Below are positions 19,563 through 29,161 of a stretch of 64,000 nucleotides of DNA, piece after piece. Within the stretch, counting starts at the first letter, position 1; each line of letters starts with the position of its first letter. This DNA is from an uncultured Pelagibacteraceae bacterium (GTDB lineage Bacteria > Pseudomonadota > Alphaproteobacteria > Pelagibacterales > Pelagibacteraceae), in contig CACLFM010000005.1 of NCBI GenBank assembly GCA_902606115.1, positions 1 through 64,000 of the forward strand, read 5' to 3'. The notes beneath the pieces were generated by a model that saw only the letters and a program-made list of their open reading frames with translations, was not told where the DNA came from and made no database searches. A program made the position numbers and the translations under genes.

Positions 19563-20189
19563 TTGAAATATAAAAAGTATTTTAGAAAAACTAGCTTAAA
19601 GCAAAAAAATATAGGCAACCTTTTTTTAAACATCATTAAACAAAAGAATCCAAAATCTTTTTTAGAAATTGGTGTTTTTCACGGTGTGACAGCAAGAAAT
19701 GTTTGTGAGCTGATGTTTAAAAATCATGGTGATAACTTTAACTACATCGGTATAGATATTTTTGATGAAAGTAATAATTACAAAAATGAAGTAGTTCCAT
19801 CAAAAACTTTTAACAACCCAATTAAAACATTCTATTTTAAATATATAAAAAAACAAAATCCATATAGCCTAATTGCAGTTGAAGATCTTTTGTCAAAGTT
19901 TAAAAAAAATATAAAACTTATAGAAGGGGATACTAATAAAATATTTCACAATATTGATTTAAAAAATATTGATTTTATTTTTATTGATGGTGGACACGAT
20001 TATAAAACAGTAAAAAATGATCTTGAACAAAGCTATAAAATAATCAATAAAACTGGAACTATTTTATGTGATGATTGGAATTTAAGTCAGGCTCTAGGTG
20101 TTAGAGAGGCAATAATAGATTTTTCAAGAGAACGAAATGTTAATTATGAAATTGTACATGAAAGGTTTGCTCAGTTTAACTTATCTTAA
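19563..20189 (+). CDS. Class I SAM-dependent methyltransferase
   Basis: PKSFLEIGVFHGVTARNVCE; DFIFIDGGHDYKTVKNDLE; TTG start. Confidence 0.75.
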   Translation: MKYKKYFRKTSLKQKNIGNLFLNIIKQKNPKSFLEIGVFHGVTARNVCELMFKNHGDNFNYIGIDIFDESNNYKNEVVPSKTFNNPIKTFYFKYIKKQNPYSLIAVEDLLSKFKKNIKLIEGDTNKIFHNIDLKNIDFIFIDGGHDYKTVKNDLEQSYKIINKTGTILCDDWNLSQALGVREAIIDFSRERNVNYEIVHERFAQFNLS

Positions 20190-21314
20190 TTATCTCTGAT
20201 TAATAGGTACAACTTTACGATAAGAACTACCTTTATAACTTGCCAGTGGTCTAATTAGTTTATTTGCTGCATGTTGTTCAAGAATATGAGCTGACCATCC
20301 AGTAATTCTAGATATGACAAAAATAGGTGTAAAGAAGTCTGTATCAAAGCCCATAAGATGATAAGTTGGCCCAGTAGGATAATCTACATTTGGATAAATA
20401 TTTTTTCTATCAATCATAACTTTTTCTACTATGTCGTATATTTTTTCAAATTTTTTATCTTTTTTCACTTTAGCTACTTTTGCAAAATATTCTCTCATTG
20501 TTGGTACTCTTGAATCTCCACTCTTGTAAACTCGATGTCCAAATCCCATCACAACAGTTTTTTTTTCTAAAGCGTTATTAATCCATTTAAGGGCATTTTC
20601 TGGTTTCTTAATCTTGTTCATCATATGCATTACCTCTTCATTTGCACCACCATGTAATGGTCCTTTTAAACTAGCTATTGCTCCAGTAATTGCGCCGTGA
20701 ATATCTGACAAGCTGCTTGTTATAGTCCTTGCTGTAAAGGTTGAAACATTAAAGCTGTGCTCTGCGTATAAAATTAATGACACATCAAAAGCCTTTACAA
20801 TTTCACTCTTGGGAACTTTTCCGAAACACATGTAAAAGAAATTTTCAGAAAAAGAGAGATTTTTTTTTGGTTTGATTATTTTTTTACCTTTTCGTAATCT
20901 GTAAAAAGCTGCTAAAGCAGTCGGAGTTTTTGCAAAAATTCTCATAGCTTTATCAATACTTGCTTTAGGTGAGTTATTTTTTGTATCTTTATCTTCTAGA
21001 CCCATAATGCTTACCGCAGTTCTTGCAACATCCATAGGATGGGATTTTTTAGGAAAATTTTTAATACTATCTAATAAAGTTTTAGATAATTTTCTCTCTT
21101 TTTTCTCAATCTTCTCGAAACCCTTTAATTGTTTTTTATTTGGTAACTCACCGTTTAGAATCAAATAAGCAACTTCTTCAAACTTACATTTTGCGCATAA
21201 ATCCTGAGCAGCGTAACCCCTGTAAGTAAGAGAATTAATTTCTGGCATAACTTTAGAAACTTCTGTTTCATCTACAACTATGCCTAATAAACCTTTTTTA
21301 ATATCTTCTGCCAT
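20190..21314 (-). CDS. prpC: 2-methylcitrate synthase / citrate synthase family
   Basis: EINSLTYRGYAAQDL; GPLHGGANEEVMHMM; MGFGHRVYKSGDSRVPTMRE; adjacent to prpB and prpD. Confidence 0.85.
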   Translation of the reverse strand: MAEDIKKGLLGIVVDETEVSKVMPEINSLTYRGYAAQDLCAKCKFEEVAYLILNGELPNKKQLKGFEKIEKKERKLSKTLLDSIKNFPKKSHPMDVARTAVSIMGLEDKDTKNNSPKASIDKAMRIFAKTPTALAAFYRLRKGKKIIKPKKNLSFSENFFYMCFGKVPKSEIVKAFDVSLILYAEHSFNVSTFTARTITSSLSDIHGAITGAIASLKGPLHGGANEEVMHMMNKIKKPENALKWINNALEKKTVVMGFGHRVYKSGDSRVPTMREYFAKVAKVKKDKKFEKIYDIVEKVMIDRKNIYPNVDYPTGPTYHLMGFDTDFFTPIFVISRITGWSAHILEQHAANKLIRPLASYKGSSYRKVVPINQR

Positions 21315-22210
21315 TATTTATGTCCATCTGTATTAAAATTGTAAATTTTTTTATCTAGTGAATTATATTTTTTATAATCTACTAAATCGTACAATCTACT
21401 TCTAGTTTGCATTTTATCAATGATGTTTTTTTGATGTCCATCCTTAAAAATGACTTTTAGGCCTTCTTCGACACTTTTCATAGCAAGTCTCTGGGTAGTA
21501 ACTGGATAAATAACAATATTATACCCTAAATTTTCCAATTCTTTATAGTTTATTAGATCAGACTTTCCAAACTCAGTCATATTCGCAAGTAAGTATGAAT
21601 TAAGATTCTTTCGAACTTTTTCAAATTCTTTTTTATCTTTTAAGGCTTCTGGAAAAATTATTTCAGCACCTGCATCGATATAGGCTTTACATCTGTCAAT
21701 CATTTTGTCTATGCCCTCGACACCTTTAGCATCAGATCTTGCAATAATTTTGAAATTTTTATCCTTTCTTGCTTTTGCACACTCTTTAATTTTTTTTATC
21801 ATTTGTTTTGCGGAGATAAGTTCTTTATTATCCAGATGACCGCATCTTTTTCTCTCAACTTGGTCTTCAATATGGACAGCAGTTATTCCAATTTTTTCGA
21901 AAGTTCTTATAGTTTTACTACATGATTTAAAGCCGGTATCAATATCTACAATTGTAGGAAGATTTGTTACTCTAGCAATTTGTTTTGATCTATTACTTAC
22001 GTCTGCAAGTGTAGTTAATCCTATATCTGGATATCCAAGATCGTTAGACATTACTCCTCCAGAAACATAAACAGCATCATAACCTATTTCCTCAATTACT
22101 TTTGCAGTTAATGGATTATATGCACCAGGCACTCTTAGAATTTTTCCACTTTTTAATTTTTTTACAAAATCTTTTCTTTTTTCTTTAATTTTTTTTTTAA
22201 CAAAATGCAT
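21314..22210 (-). CDS. prpB: Methylisocitrate lyase
   Basis: LRVPGAYNPLTAKVIEEIGYDAVYVSGG; VHIEDQVERKRCGHLDNKELI. Confidence 0.88.
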   Translation of the reverse strand: MHFVKKKIKEKRKDFVKKLKSGKILRVPGAYNPLTAKVIEEIGYDAVYVSGGVMSNDLGYPDIGLTTLADVSNRSKQIARVTNLPTIVDIDTGFKSCSKTIRTFEKIGITAVHIEDQVERKRCGHLDNKELISAKQMIKKIKECAKARKDKNFKIIARSDAKGVEGIDKMIDRCKAYIDAGAEIIFPEALKDKKEFEKVRKNLNSYLLANMTEFGKSDLINYKELENLGYNIVIYPVTTQRLAMKSVEEGLKVIFKDGHQKNIIDKMQTRSRLYDLVDYKKYNSLDKKIYNFNTDGHK

Positions 22211-23712
22211 TAAAAAATTCCAATTTTATTATTTTTTTTTATATTTTTCTTATTAATTATAATATTCAATTTATTCAATTGATTTGATTTTAATTTCTTT
22301 AAATTTTGTACATCCTTTAAAAATCTATCAGATTCCTTTTTGCTAATTATATCTTTGGTTAATGTTATAAATTTTTTGATATAATTTAGTCTTTTAAAAG
22401 GTCTCAAACCGTAGGGGTGAGCATCGGCTACTCCTTGTTCTTCAATAACTTTTTTATTATTTTTTAAAGTAACAATAACTTTTGCACCAAAAGCTTTATT
22501 TTTTGGGTTAGGATCATGATATCGTTTTGTCCATTTTTTATCTTCATGAGTTTTAATAGATCTCCAAATTTTTAGAGTACTTTTTCTTTTGGCTCTTGAT
22601 TTGCTATAAGATTTTACATGATGCCAATCTGCATCTTCTAATGCAACAGCAAATATATACATTATTGAGTGATCCAGAGTTTCTCTACTTGCATTTGGAT
22701 CCATTTTTTGGGGGTCATTAGCACCAGTTCCTATAACGTTGTGGGTATGATGACTGGTGTATATATCTATCTTTTTGATATCATTTAAATTTTTAATCTT
22801 TTTATTCAATTTTTTTCCAAGATCTATCAGTGCTTGTGCTTGATATTCAGCAGAATATTCTTTTGTATAGGTTTCAAGTATTGCATTCTTTTTTTCATTC
22901 TTTTTTGGTAAAGGAATTTTATATAACGCCTTTTTTCCATCTAATATTCTTGCTACGACACTATCTTCTCCTTCATATATTGGGCTTGGAGCTCCTTCTC
23001 CTCTCATAGCTCTATCTATAGACTCAATGCCAAGTTTTCCAGCATGAGCAGGAGCAAATGCTTTCCAACTAGAGATTTCACCTTTTCTAGACTGTCTAGT
23101 AGAAACAGTTATGTGTAATGCTTGTTGAATTGCTTGATAAATAGTTTCTGTTTTTAAATTTAACATTGTACCTAATCCAGCAGCAACACTTGGACCTAAA
23201 TGCGCAATGTGATCTACTTTATGTTTATGCAAACATATACCTTTTACGAGATTAACTTGTACTTCGTAGGCAGTAATAATACCTTTTATTAAATTTAGAC
23301 CAGAAATCTTTTTTTGTTGAGCGACCGCAATTAATGCGGGAATATTATCACCTGGATGACTATAATCTGCTGCTAAAAAAGTGTCATGAAAATCTAATTC
23401 TCTCACTGCTGTTCCATTAGACCATGCCGCCCATTCACAATCAAATCTTTGGTTGGAGTTAACACCAAATAAAGTAGCACCATTTTTACGTGGATGCTTA
23501 ATAGCCATTTCTCTTGAGGTAACAACGGCCTTTCTATTTAAAGAGGCAATTGCAACTGATGCGTTATCTATAATTCTGTTAATTACCATTTCTACTGAAT
23601 TTTTATTTAACTTTGCATTATCGCTGGCTAGCTCTGCTAACTTCCAGGCCAATTGTTTTTTTTTAGGTAATTTAACTGCAGACGGATAAACTTTTAGTTT
23701 ATGTATTATCAT
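22210..23712 (-). CDS. prpD: 2-methylcitrate dehydratase (MmgE/PrpD family)
   Basis: NGTAVRELDFHDTFLAADYSHPGDNIPALIAVAQ; WKAFAPAHAGKLGIE. Confidence 0.88.
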   Translation of the reverse strand: MIIHKLKVYPSAVKLPKKKQLAWKLAELASDNAKLNKNSVEMVINRIIDNASVAIASLNRKAVVTSREMAIKHPRKNGATLFGVNSNQRFDCEWAAWSNGTAVRELDFHDTFLAADYSHPGDNIPALIAVAQQKKISGLNLIKGIITAYEVQVNLVKGICLHKHKVDHIAHLGPSVAAGLGTMLNLKTETIYQAIQQALHITVSTRQSRKGEISSWKAFAPAHAGKLGIESIDRAMRGEGAPSPIYEGEDSVVARILDGKKALYKIPLPKKNEKKNAILETYTKEYSAEYQAQALIDLGKKLNKKIKNLNDIKKIDIYTSHHTHNVIGTGANDPQKMDPNASRETLDHSIMYIFAVALEDADWHHVKSYSKSRAKRKSTLKIWRSIKTHEDKKWTKRYHDPNPKNKAFGAKVIVTLKNNKKVIEEQGVADAHPYGLRPFKRLNYIKKFITLTKDIISKKESDRFLKDVQNLKKLKSNQLNKLNIIINKKNIKKNNKIGIF

Positions 23713-24394
23713 TTAAGTAACTCGAAATAATCTTTTCTATACCAATAAAATCTTTAATTAAGTGTTTATGAGGTATTTGATTTATATTTTTATCAGTGTA
23801 ACCATCTTCAACTAAAATAAAAGGAATATCAGCAGAGCTTGCAGCCATACTATCAACTTCGCTATCTCCTATCATTAATGATCTTTTAATATTTCCCTGT
23901 AAAATATCAATTATATTTGTTATGTGTCTTGGATCTGGTTTGCAATAATCAAATGTATTGCTTCCTGCAACATAATCAAAATAATCGTAAACATTAATTT
24001 TTTTTAAAAGATCAATAGCTAAATGTTCTTGTTTGTTTGTACAAACTGCTAATGAAATATTGTGTGTTTTGCTCCATTTTAAAAAATCTAATACACCATT
24101 TAATAATTTACTTTCAACAACAATATTTTTTCCATAATAGTCAATAAATTCTTTAACCATTTCATCTTTAATATTTTTATCTGTAATTTTGCTAAACTCT
24201 TTTTTGGCACTTCCCCAAATTGACCTTCCTATTAATACGCCAGCACCTTTACCAACTAGGTTTCTTATTTCTTCTGTTGTCTTAGACTCGTAACCAAATT
24301 TGCTCATGACGTGATTATGTGCCATCATTAGATCTGGCGCTGTATCAACTAATGTTCCATCTAAATCTAACAAAACTGTATAATTTTGACTCAT
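23699..24394 (-). CDS. HAD family hydrolase, phosphoglycolate phosphatase-like
   Basis: VLLDLDGTLVDTAPDLMMAHNHVM; MIGDSEVDSMAA. Confidence 0.8.
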   Translation of the reverse strand: MSQNYTVLLDLDGTLVDTAPDLMMAHNHVMSKFGYESKTTEEIRNLVGKGAGVLIGRSIWGSAKKEFSKITDKNIKDEMVKEFIDYYGKNIVVESKLLNGVLDFLKWSKTHNISLAVCTNKQEHLAIDLLKKINVYDYFDYVAGSNTFDYCKPDPRHITNIIDILQGNIKRSLMIGDSEVDSMAASSADIPFILVEDGYTDKNINQIPHKHLIKDFIGIEKIISSYLNDNT

Positions 24395-24463
24395 TCTAAA
24401 AGTATTATTAAGAAATAATTTGTGAATTAATTAACATAGATACTTAACTATAAGAAAAAATCA

Positions 24464-25072
24464 ATGAAACAAATAAATTTACAAAAAAAAATTAGAGAAA
24501 AATTTGTAAAACAAGGTGTCAAAATGATAGACCCAAACACTGTTTATTTTTCTAAAGATACTAAAATTGGAAAAAATGTAACTATTGAGCCTTACGTGGT
24601 AATTGGTTCAAAGGTAAAAATAAAAAATAATGCAAAAATATTATCTTTTTCCCATATTGAGGGTGTGGTAATTCATGAAAATGTTTCTGTTGGACCATTC
24701 TGCAGATTAAGACCAGGAACTATTTTAGAAAAGAATTCTAAAATAGGAAATTTTGTAGAAATTAAAAAAAGTAAAATAAAAAAAAATTCTAAGGTAAGTC
24801 ACTTAAGTTATATTGGAGACACAATTGTAGGTGTTTCTGCAAATATAGGCGCTGGAACAATTACTTGTAATTATGACGGATTTAAAAAAAACAAGACTGT
24901 AATAGGAGATCACTCATTCGTTGGGTCTAATACATCACTAGTTGCGCCAGTTAAGGTAGGGCGTAATTCAACAATTGGAGCCGGATCTGTTATCACACAA
25001 AATGTTAAAGATGGAAACTTATCTCTAACTAGATCAATACAATTGCAAACTAAATATAAAAGAAAAAAATAA
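24464..25072 (+). CDS. GlmU C-terminal-like acetyltransferase domain protein (no uridyltransferase domain)
   Basis: GPFCRLRPGTILEKNSKIGNFVEIKKSKI...HLSYIGDTIVGVSANIGAGTITCNYDGFKKNKTVIGDHSFVGSNTSLVAPV; only 202 aa. Confidence 0.88.
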   Translation: MKQINLQKKIREKFVKQGVKMIDPNTVYFSKDTKIGKNVTIEPYVVIGSKVKIKNNAKILSFSHIEGVVIHENVSVGPFCRLRPGTILEKNSKIGNFVEIKKSKIKKNSKVSHLSYIGDTIVGVSANIGAGTITCNYDGFKKNKTVIGDHSFVGSNTSLVAPVKVGRNSTIGAGSVITQNVKDGNLSLTRSIQLQTKYKRKK

Positions 25073-25075
25073 ATC

Positions 25076-26896
25076 ATGTGTGGAATTATAGGAATAAATA
25101 GCAATAAAGAGGTTTCTTCAACTATTCTGAATTCACTTAGAAAATTAGAATATAGAGGTTACGATTCTGCTGGTATAGCAACGTTAAACAGTGGCTATAT
25201 TCAGGAAGTTAAGTGTGAGGGAAGAGTAGACAATCTTGAAAAAAATATTATCAAAAATAAATTACTTGGAACAGTTGGTATTGGTCATGTTAGATGGGCA
25301 ACTCATGGTATACCCAGCACACTAAATGCCCATCCGCATTCATCTGAAAACGTCTCTGTAGTTCATAACGGTATTATAGAAAATTCAACCTTATTAAAAA
25401 AATTTTTATTAAAAAAAGGCCATAAATTTAAATCTCAAACAGATACAGAAGTTATTGTTCATTTAATTACAGAATATTTAAAAAAAAATAATCTAAGAGA
25501 TACATTAACAAAAGTTTTAAAAAAATTACATGGTAGTTTCGCATTAGGAATAATTTTTAAAGATGAGCCAGATTTAGTTGTTGGTGTAAGAAGAGGGTCA
25601 CCTTTAGCAGTAGGTTATGGTCCTGGAGAGAATTATCTTGGTTCAGATTCTTATGCATTGAAATCAATGACAAACAAAATTACTTATCTTGATGATGATG
25701 AATTTTGTATTATTAAAAAAACAGAGGTAAGTTTTTTTAATGAACATGGAAAAAAAATTAATAAAAAAGTTCTTTCCTTAACAACTGATGAGCAAAATTA
25801 TGACAAGGGTGATTATAAGCATTTTATGGCAAAAGAAATAGACGAGCAACCAGTTACAATTAAAAATTGTATAAATGAATATATAGATAAAAAAAATAAT
25901 GAAATTAATATTTTTAATTTTCCTTGGAAAATAAAAGATATTTCATCTGTAGTTCTTATAGGTTGTGGAACTGCATATCATTCTTGTTTAATTGCAAAAT
26001 ATTGGTTTGAGCAATTAACTTCATTTAATGTAAATATAGATATTGCCTCAGAATTTCGTTATAGAAAAAATAGATTTAAAAAAGATACCTTATACGTATT
26101 TGTTTCACAATCAGGCGAAACAGCAGATACTTATGCAGCTTTAGATTTATGTAACAAAAATAACATGAAGACGTGCTCAGTAGTTAATGTTGTTGAAAGC
26201 TCGATAGCGAGGGAGTCAAAGTTTGTTCTACCAATACACTGTGGCCTTGAAATAGGAGTTGCTTCCACTAAAGCTTTTTTAGGACAGATGCTTGTTCTTT
26301 ATTTACTTAGCCTTAAAATGGGTATCCTTAACAAAAATATTGAGAAAAAAAAATATAATTGCAAAATCAAAAGTCTTTTAAATTTATCAAAAAAAATTGA
26401 ACTTTCGTTAAATTCTGAAAATGACATCCAGTCTATTTCTAACAGTTTTACAGATATAAAGGGGTCAATGTTTTTAGGTAGAGGGTATTCATATCCAATT
26501 GCATTGGAAGGTGCTCTTAAATTAAAAGAACTTTCATACATACATGCTGAAGGATATCCAGCTGGTGAAATGAAACATGGTCCTTTAGCGTTAATAGAAG
26601 ATGGTATGCCAGTTGTTGTTATTGCTCCAAGAGATGAATATTACAAAAAAACATTGTCAAATATGCAAGAAGTTATAGCGAGAGGAGCTAAAGTTTTGTT
26701 AATAACGAATAAAAGTAAAGATGAGATATTTTCAGAAAATATTTGGCAAAGAATTGAAGTAGAAAATACGGATGACGATTTGTTACCTTTCTTGGTGACT
26801 ATCCCTCTTCAGAAATTAGCTTATTATACTGCTTTAAAAAAAGGTTTTGATATTGATAAACCTAGAAATCTAGCAAAATCGGTAACTGTAGAGTAA
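25076..26896 (+). CDS. glmS: Glutamine--fructose-6-phosphate aminotransferase
   Basis: MCGIIGI N-terminal nucleophile; LEYRGYDSAGIA; VSQSGETADTYAAL; C-terminal DKPRNLAKSVTVE. Confidence 0.97.
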   Translation: MCGIIGINSNKEVSSTILNSLRKLEYRGYDSAGIATLNSGYIQEVKCEGRVDNLEKNIIKNKLLGTVGIGHVRWATHGIPSTLNAHPHSSENVSVVHNGIIENSTLLKKFLLKKGHKFKSQTDTEVIVHLITEYLKKNNLRDTLTKVLKKLHGSFALGIIFKDEPDLVVGVRRGSPLAVGYGPGENYLGSDSYALKSMTNKITYLDDDEFCIIKKTEVSFFNEHGKKINKKVLSLTTDEQNYDKGDYKHFMAKEIDEQPVTIKNCINEYIDKKNNEINIFNFPWKIKDISSVVLIGCGTAYHSCLIAKYWFEQLTSFNVNIDIASEFRYRKNRFKKDTLYVFVSQSGETADTYAALDLCNKNNMKTCSVVNVVESSIARESKFVLPIHCGLEIGVASTKAFLGQMLVLYLLSLKMGILNKNIEKKKYNCKIKSLLNLSKKIELSLNSENDIQSISNSFTDIKGSMFLGRGYSYPIALEGALKLKELSYIHAEGYPAGEMKHGPLALIEDGMPVVVIAPRDEYYKKTLSNMQEVIARGAKVLLITNKSKDEIFSENIWQRIEVENTDDDLLPFLVTIPLQKLAYYTALKKGFDIDKPRNLAKSVTVE

Positions 26897-26961
26897 TTTT
26901 TTTTATAATATCTATTCTCATTTTACATATTTTATATATATATTCATCTTAAGGTTGAAAT

Positions 26962-28341
26962 ATGAAAAATTGGAAAATAAACTCTTGGAGAAAATATCCT
27001 GTTAAACACATCCCATCATATGATGATGAGAAGGCACTTAACATGGTATTAAATAAGCTAAAGTCTTCACCACCACTAGTATTTGCAGGAGAAACTAGAC
27101 ATCTAAAAGATCAACTTGCAGAAGTTGTAGATGGCAAGGCCTTTTTACTTCAAGGAGGTGATTGTGCGGAAAGTTTTGCAGAATTTCATCCAGATAATAT
27201 TAGAGATACTTTTAAATTAATTTTACAAATGTCACTTGTATTAACATATTCAGCTTCATTACCAGTTGTTAAACTTGGAAGAATTGCAGGTCAATTCTCT
27301 AAACCACGAAGTGCTCCAACTGAAAAACAAGGTGGCAAAGAATTACCTAGCTATTTAGGAGACAATATAAATGGAATTGAATTTGATGAAAAAGCTAGAA
27401 GAACAGATCCTAAAAGATTATTTAGAGCTTATTCTCAATCAGCGGCAACATTAAATTTATTAAGAGCATTTTCAAATGGTGGTTTTGCAGATTTGAAAAA
27501 AGTTCACTTATGGAATTTAGGTTATATTAAAAATAGCCCTCAGGCTAAAAAATTTAAAGAATTAGAAGATAAAATTGCTGATGCTCTAGGATTTATGGCG
27601 GCTTGTGGAATAACACCGGAGTTTAATAGAAGGTTATACACAGTAAACTTTTGGACTTCACATGAAGCTCTTCACTTACCATTTGAAGAAAGTATGACAA
27701 GGACAGACTCAACTACAGGAGAATATCATGACACTTCAGCTCACTTTGTTTGGATTGGTGATAGAACTAGACAATTAGACGGTGGTCATGTTGAATTTTG
27801 CAGGGGTATAGAAAATCCTATAGGAATTAAATGTGGACCAACTTCTAAAGCAGATGAAATTGCAAAAATTTGTGAAGTTATCAATCCCAAAAATGAAAAA
27901 GGAAAAATTACCCTTATTTCTAGATACGGACATGATAAAGTTGAAAAGTTTTTACCGAAACTAATTAGAGGGATTAAAAAAGAAGGATTAAATGTGGTGT
28001 GGTCATGCGATCCTATGCACGGCAATACTTTAGTTTCTACAACCGGATTTAAAACAAGACCATTTAATGATGTAGTTAAAGAGGTTAAAAATGTTTTTGG
28101 AGTTCATCAAAGTGAAGGTTCTTATGCAGGTGGTCTTCATATTGAAATGACAGGTCAAAATGTGACAGAATGTACCGGTGGCGCTAAAAATATATCAGAC
28201 CAGGATTTATCAAGCAGATATCACACTCATTGTGATCCAAGATTAAATGCTGATCAGGCTTTGGAATTGGCATTTTTAATTTCTGATGAGATTAAAAAGA
28301 ATTCCAACTATGCAAAAAATGCAATTAAAGCGGCATCTTAG
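26962..28341 (+). CDS. Class II 3-deoxy-7-phosphoheptulonate synthase
   Basis: LLQGGDCAESFAEF; RIAGQFSKPRS; CDPMHGNTL; type II DAHPS. Confidence 0.95.
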   Translation: MKNWKINSWRKYPVKHIPSYDDEKALNMVLNKLKSSPPLVFAGETRHLKDQLAEVVDGKAFLLQGGDCAESFAEFHPDNIRDTFKLILQMSLVLTYSASLPVVKLGRIAGQFSKPRSAPTEKQGGKELPSYLGDNINGIEFDEKARRTDPKRLFRAYSQSAATLNLLRAFSNGGFADLKKVHLWNLGYIKNSPQAKKFKELEDKIADALGFMAACGITPEFNRRLYTVNFWTSHEALHLPFEESMTRTDSTTGEYHDTSAHFVWIGDRTRQLDGGHVEFCRGIENPIGIKCGPTSKADEIAKICEVINPKNEKGKITLISRYGHDKVEKFLPKLIRGIKKEGLNVVWSCDPMHGNTLVSTTGFKTRPFNDVVKEVKNVFGVHQSEGSYAGGLHIEMTGQNVTECTGGAKNISDQDLSSRYHTHCDPRLNADQALELAFLISDEIKKNSNYAKNAIKAAS

Positions 28342-28378
28342 TCATTTAAAAATTTAATTTTTACATTATATAAGAATT

Positions 28379-29116
28379 ATGGATTCATCTAAAAAAGCTA
28401 TATTCATCAAGGATTGGATATCAAATTATGTAAATTCAATGCCAAAAAAAGCAGAATCACTAGTTATTGGTATCTCTGGAGGTATTGATTCTTCAGTTTC
28501 CAGCACCTTAAGCGCTATGACAGGCTTAAAAACAATAGTTCTATCTATGCCAATAAAACAAAAAGATACCCAACACGACTTAAGTTTAAGACATCAGGAA
28601 TGGTTAAAAGAAAACTTTAAAAATGTTCAAGGTCATACTTTGGAGCTAGATAGTTTATTTAAAACATTTGAGAATACATTAGATAATTTTGACAGTGAAC
28701 ATGGAATGGCAAATTCTCGTGCAAGATTAAGAATGACAACACTATATCAAGTTGCTGCAGCAAATAACGGAATTGTTGTTGGTACTGGAAATAAAGTTGA
28801 AGATTTTGGTGTTGGTTTTTATACAAAATATGGTGACGGTGGAGTTGATATATCTCCAATAGCAGATTGTAATAAAACAGAAGTTTGGGAATTAGGAAGA
28901 GAATTAAAAATACTTGATGATATTATTAATGCAGCTCCAACAGATGGTCTTTGGGATGATGGTAGAACAGATGAAGGTCAATTGGGTTTATCATACAAAG
29001 AAATAGAAGAAGCCATGAATAACGAAGATTCAAAAAATAGAGATAAATACATTCAAATTAGAAAATCAAACTTGCACAAAATGGATCCTATTCCAGTTTG
29101 CAAGATTCCCAATTAA
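28379..29116 (+). CDS. nadE: NAD+ synthase (no glutaminase domain)
   Basis: LVIGISGGIDSSVSSTL; VVGTGNKVEDFGVGFYTKYGDGGVDISPIADCNKTEVW. Confidence 0.93.
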   Translation: MDSSKKAIFIKDWISNYVNSMPKKAESLVIGISGGIDSSVSSTLSAMTGLKTIVLSMPIKQKDTQHDLSLRHQEWLKENFKNVQGHTLELDSLFKTFENTLDNFDSEHGMANSRARLRMTTLYQVAAANNGIVVGTGNKVEDFGVGFYTKYGDGGVDISPIADCNKTEVWELGRELKILDDIINAAPTDGLWDDGRTDEGQLGLSYKEIEEAMNNEDSKNRDKYIQIRKSNLHKMDPIPVCKIPN

Positions 29117-29161
29117 TCAAATAGATTCACAAATCTAAATTAAAAGTATATTCCTTATACA

